The notes below the pieces were generated by a model, which searched no databases, was not told where the DNA came from, and saw only the letters and a list, made by a program, of their open reading frames with translations. Below, piece after piece: positions 53,797 to 56,154 of a stretch of DNA of 56,154 nt. How positions within the stretch are numbered: position 1 is the stretch's first letter; each line of letters begins with the position of its first letter. The translations under genes were made by a program, and so were the position numbers. The DNA is from Candidatus Zhuqueibacterota bacterium. Its GTDB lineage: Bacteria > Zhuqueibacterota > Zhuqueibacteria > Oceanimicrobiales > Oceanimicrobiaceae. The stretch lies in contig JAJDAG010000097.1 of assembly GCA_029262005.1 (NCBI GenBank), positions 1-56,154 of the forward strand, given 5' to 3'.

Positions 53797-54267
53797 TTAA
53801 TAGTCCTGTTTTTCAGTACTGAGTTTTCTTTTCCACCCAAGCTTTTTCACGGCTGGGTGGCGCGTGTTGTCATGAAGCGCCATTATTTTAAAGTTGCTCT
53901 TTATGACTTGTTGTGCAATAAAACCAAAGCACAATATTCCAAGGTAATCACAGAATAAGTCACCTAAATCAAACCCTCGGTACTGTAGCCAAATTTGCGA
54001 GAATTCTTCAACCGTGACTATGAAAGCAACAATAAGGCTACCTTTGAGAATCTTGATATTTCCGAATCTAATACGTTTGCATAACAGGCCGAGGTTGACA
54101 AGAAACGAAAACATGCCCATTAAAAAGAAGTGTCCCGTTTTGTCTCCTCCCGGAATATTCCTAAGGAAAGAAAAGACGCTGCCTGCATAACCCAGATTTG
54201 CGATTAGCACAATCCCCATCAAAACCACACAAAACACAACGGTTATGTATTTGATTATCATATTCAT
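53797..54267 (-). CDS. VanZ-like membrane protein
   Basis: A 156-residue protein with four hydrophobic segments and the VanZ-family motifs GGDKTGHFFLMGMF, EEFSQIWLQYR and FDLGDLFCDYLG. VanZ proteins are linked to teicoplanin resistance in Enterococcus, but most homologues have no known function. ATG at 54267 or 54261 are equally good starts. Confidence 0.82.
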   Translation of the reverse strand: MNMIIKYITVVFCVVLMGIVLIANLGYAGSVFSFLRNIPGGDKTGHFFLMGMFSFLVNLGLLCKRIRFGNIKILKGSLIVAFIVTVEEFSQIWLQYRGFDLGDLFCDYLGILCFGFIAQQVIKSNFKIMALHDNTRHPAVKKLGWKRKLSTEKQDY

Positions 54268-54516
54268 GGGTCCCAGACAACAGGTCGCAGCGGTGCCGGT
54301 GGCTTGAACGCCACACTAGTTTCGACTACTTTACTATCTGTTCAGATTCATTGTCTGCAGTTTGCGAATGACGACTTTCCCAACGCTCCTCAGAGAAAAT
54401 AGTTTCACAAAGTTCACCACAGTTGCCCGTTGCATGCAGGAGAGTCCCAAAGCCATGAAAAAGCGAGGCCCCGGTCTTTTGGGTCAGCATGCAGCCGGTT
54501 GGTTGTTAGGGCAGAA

Positions 54517-54900
54517 TTATCCAAAGGAATTTAGCCACGCCTTTGCTACGGTCATAGAATCTGAAAAGACCTTAAATGGATACGGCGCCTTGCCAGTCGT
54601 TTTTTGAAACTGTTCAATAAACGTGGCAATGATTTTAGTTTTGTCAGAGGGTGCATAAATTGCTACAGCTAAGACATTTGTCCCTTTAGCCATTTCCATT
54701 AACGCATCGAACGAAACCGAATGTGGTTGGCTAATGTCAACCAATAATGGGGACGGTTTTTTAGCAATAGAATCTATTGCCCTCACCGCTTCTACCATCT
54801 GAGCATATGTGATTTCCATATCTATACATGTAATTGTCAGAGTTACAATTCCATCTGCTGATTTTTCAAGGTCTCCAATACTACATTGATTTGATTTCAT
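54517..54900 (-). CDS. STAS/SpoIIAA-like small protein
   Basis: A 127-residue cytoplasmic protein; AGGAG stands 7 nt before the ATG. The layout strand, helix (YAQMVEAVRAIDSIA), strand (PSPLLVDISQPHSVS), helix, strand (VLAVAIYAPSD) and helix ending in AKAWL resembles SpoIIAA-like STAS domains and DUF7793-type proteins. A conserved phosphorylatable Ser cannot be assigned. No partner kinase is adjacent. Confidence 0.6.
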   Translation of the reverse strand: MKSNQCSIGDLEKSADGIVTLTITCIDMEITYAQMVEAVRAIDSIAKKPSPLLVDISQPHSVSFDALMEMAKGTNVLAVAIYAPSDKTKIIATFIEQFQKTTGKAPYPFKVFSDSMTVAKAWLNSFG

Positions 54901-55179
54901 TGGATACTCCTGACGTAAACATTGCTGCCAGTTCTAACCTGGCGCGCGGCTGATGTGCGAGCAGTCATTTCAAACCGCGCTGCGCTGGATAACGTGGCTG
55001 GCCGAGTTCGGGGCTGCCAATCCAGCGTGAGCGTAGTAGAACCCACGCATGCTGAACAGCCCAAATGGTGGGCTCAAAAGGCCCCCTCTACCAACTTCAC
55101 AAGGGTAGATTTGCATGGCATGATGAGACTCTGCTTGTAAGAAACTGAGCCATGTACGAGCCCACAAATAACAATTGGC

Positions 55180-55917
55180 CTAGCGGTTTCTGCGTTTCCC
55201 TCTGCCGGGTCTCGCCTGTCTTCCGTAGGGTGCCCCTAAGGCCGGCTCTACCTTCGTGGCAAGCCAGATGATCTGCCGGGCACCACGCGACCCATTTGCC
55301 CGAACCCGAAGTTCCTCAACCTTGAAACCGGCTTTGTGCAAGCGCTTTGAAAATGCCCGGTCTTGTCCTGCCGACCAAACCGCTAGTACGCCACCGGAAC
55401 GTAAGGCAGAAAAGGCGATGAAAAGCCCCTCCATGCTGTAAAGGCGATCGTTGTCTTTATGCGTCAAACCTGACGGCCCGTTGTCGACATCCAGAATGAT
55501 GGCGTCGTATGCTGCCGGTTTTTCCAACAGGATGGCCCCAACGTCGATTTCACGCACTGTGACACGTCTGTCTTTTAACGGAGCGCCAGCCAATCCGGCA
55601 AGGGGCCCGCGGCTCCACTCGATCACACCGGGTACCAGTTCCGCTACCACTACTTTGCTTGCCGGGCCGATTTCGTTTAGAGCAGTTCCCAGGGTAAAGC
55701 CCATGCCAAGACCACCAATTAAAACATTTGCCTGCGAACGATTCGATAATTTCTGACAGGCCAGTTCTGCCAACGCTTTTTCTGAGCCGTTTACGCGGCT
55801 GTTCATGAGTTCCTGAGTACCGATGCTGATTGAGAACTCGGAGCCACGCCGGTAAAGGCTGAGCTTTTTGCTCTCACCCGGTATTTCAGCTGTATCGATT
55901 AATATTCTGGGGATCAT
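55180..55917 (-). CDS. Spermidine-synthase-like SAM-fold protein
   Basis: A 245-residue protein. GAGGCGGGTAA precedes the ATG. The SAM/decarboxylated-SAM pocket motif IGGLGMGFTLGTAL (about 67-80), the acidic VVVAELVPGVIEWSR and LDVDNGPSGLTHKDN match polyamine-synthase-like proteins. The basic C-terminus (QARPGRGKRRNR) is atypical. No decarboxylase partner is adjacent, so true spermidine synthesis is unproved. Confidence 0.8.
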   Translation of the reverse strand: MIPRILIDTAEIPGESKKLSLYRRGSEFSISIGTQELMNSRVNGSEKALAELACQKLSNRSQANVLIGGLGMGFTLGTALNEIGPASKVVVAELVPGVIEWSRGPLAGLAGAPLKDRRVTVREIDVGAILLEKPAAYDAIILDVDNGPSGLTHKDNDRLYSMEGLFIAFSALRSGGVLAVWSAGQDRAFSKRLHKAGFKVEELRVRANGSRGARQIIWLATKVEPALGAPYGRQARPGRGKRRNR

Positions 55918-55962
55918 TTACCCGCCTCAAATCTGGGTGAAGATATACCACTTTTAAATGGC

Positions 55963-56015
55963 GGTTTATCATTTCTACACAAAGGTTTATCATTTCTACA
56001 CAAAGGTTTATCATC
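55963..56015. repeat. 21-bp tandem repeat, two and a half copies
   Basis: GGTTTATCATTTCTACACAAA is repeated exactly at 55963 and 55984, with a partial third copy at 56005. It lies immediately beyond the transposase stop and may include part of the insertion-sequence end. Confidence 0.85.
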
Positions 56016-56021
56016 TTAGTT

Positions 56022-56154
56022 TCAAGTTCCAAGTGCGACAAAATTATCTACAAATAATTCGTTTGGCGTTTTGAATTTTATAGTTTTTCTGGGTCTATTG
56101 TTTAATCTGTCTTTAACGAATTCAGTATCAGCATCGCTGATGTCATCAAAAGGA
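56022..56154 (-). mobile_element. IS30-family transposase, C-terminal part (partial)
   Basis: The minus strand reads FDDISDADTEFVKDRLNNR followed by PRKTIKFKTPNELF and a stop at 56022-56024. The LNNRPRK-T-x-x-F-KTPNE block is the characteristic IS30 C-terminus. The gene runs off the right edge. The end of the element should lie within or near the 21-bp repeat to its left. Confidence 0.8.

Noticed and set aside
54371-54515. Integron attC site
   Set aside because: CCCAAC- and GTTAGGG-like cores with a GCATGC inner inverted pair are present, but spacing and arms do not fit, the orientation disagrees with the minus-strand genes, and no integrase is seen.
54950-55175. Group II intron or retroelement remnant
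   Set aside because: A GAGCC-GTACGAG-like motif is suggestive, but no domain V hairpin or reverse transcriptase sequence could be found.

Overview
The window looks like a chromosomal segment of a Gram-negative bacterium of the FCB side of the tree (a Calditrichota/KSB1-like or Bacteroidota-related lineage). This is inferred from secreted proteins with a C-terminal Por-type sorting domain (14736-19982), a PorV/FadL-like outer-membrane protein (32099-33244), a fused-b-subunit (SdhC) succinate dehydrogenase, many signal peptides and lipoproteins, and strong AGGAGG-type ribosome sites. The species cannot be named from the sequence alone. There are no rRNA or intact tRNA genes and no CRISPR arrays. 

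Region 1 (1-3128, minus): a periplasmic molybdenum aldehyde/xanthine-type oxidoreductase (2Fe-2S subunit with Tat signal, Mo subunit, start of the FAD subunit). Region 2 (3511-9892, minus): a compact eight-gene type II fatty-acid/polyketide cluster with its own enoyl reductase, KAS III, FabA- and FabZ-type dehydratases, KAS I/II, acyl carrier protein, acyltransferase and phosphopantetheinyl transferase, but no ketoreductase or malonyl transferase. Region 3 (10181-14427, minus): succinate dehydrogenase sdhCAB, followed by a VapBC-like toxin-antitoxin pair that sits between the intact sdhB end and a displaced, decayed second copy of the sdhB 3' end. Region 4 (14736-20124, minus): two tandem paralogous secreted proteins, the upstream one broken by an apparent 11-nt deletion, preceded by a 10-codon mini-ORF; a MITE-like inverted-repeat element lies next to it. 

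Region 5 (20852-31626, plus): eight co-directional genes that look like one envelope module: secreted DUF4384 protein, secreted caspase-like protease, small beta-barrel, LPP20-like lipoprotein, a second secreted protein of similar style, a membrane Ser/Thr kinase with periplasmic TPR and SUMF1/FGE-like domains, a secreted transglutaminase-like protein and an HtrA-type protease. This is the most promising uncharacterised system here. Region 6 (32099-42632): PorV-like barrel, sialidase-like BNR protein, a 1.4-kb non-coding stretch full of repeats, a group II PLP decarboxylase, a gluzincin (M1-like) peptidase fused to an Omp85-like barrel, and an OPT transporter. 

Region 7 (42968-48262): a small zinc-ribbon-like protein, an ECF sigma factor / HEAT-repeat anti-sigma / DUF4097-like operon, a divergent deoxynucleoside kinase and an unknown protein. 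Region 8 (49054-55917, minus): beta-carbonic anhydrase, HEAT-like protein, a periplasmic redox trio (stand-alone DsbD N-domain, redoxin, diheme cytochrome c with TPRs), DUF3788, VanZ-like and STAS-like proteins, and a spermidine-synthase-like protein. The right edge holds the C-terminal end of an IS30-family transposase next to 21-bp repeats.
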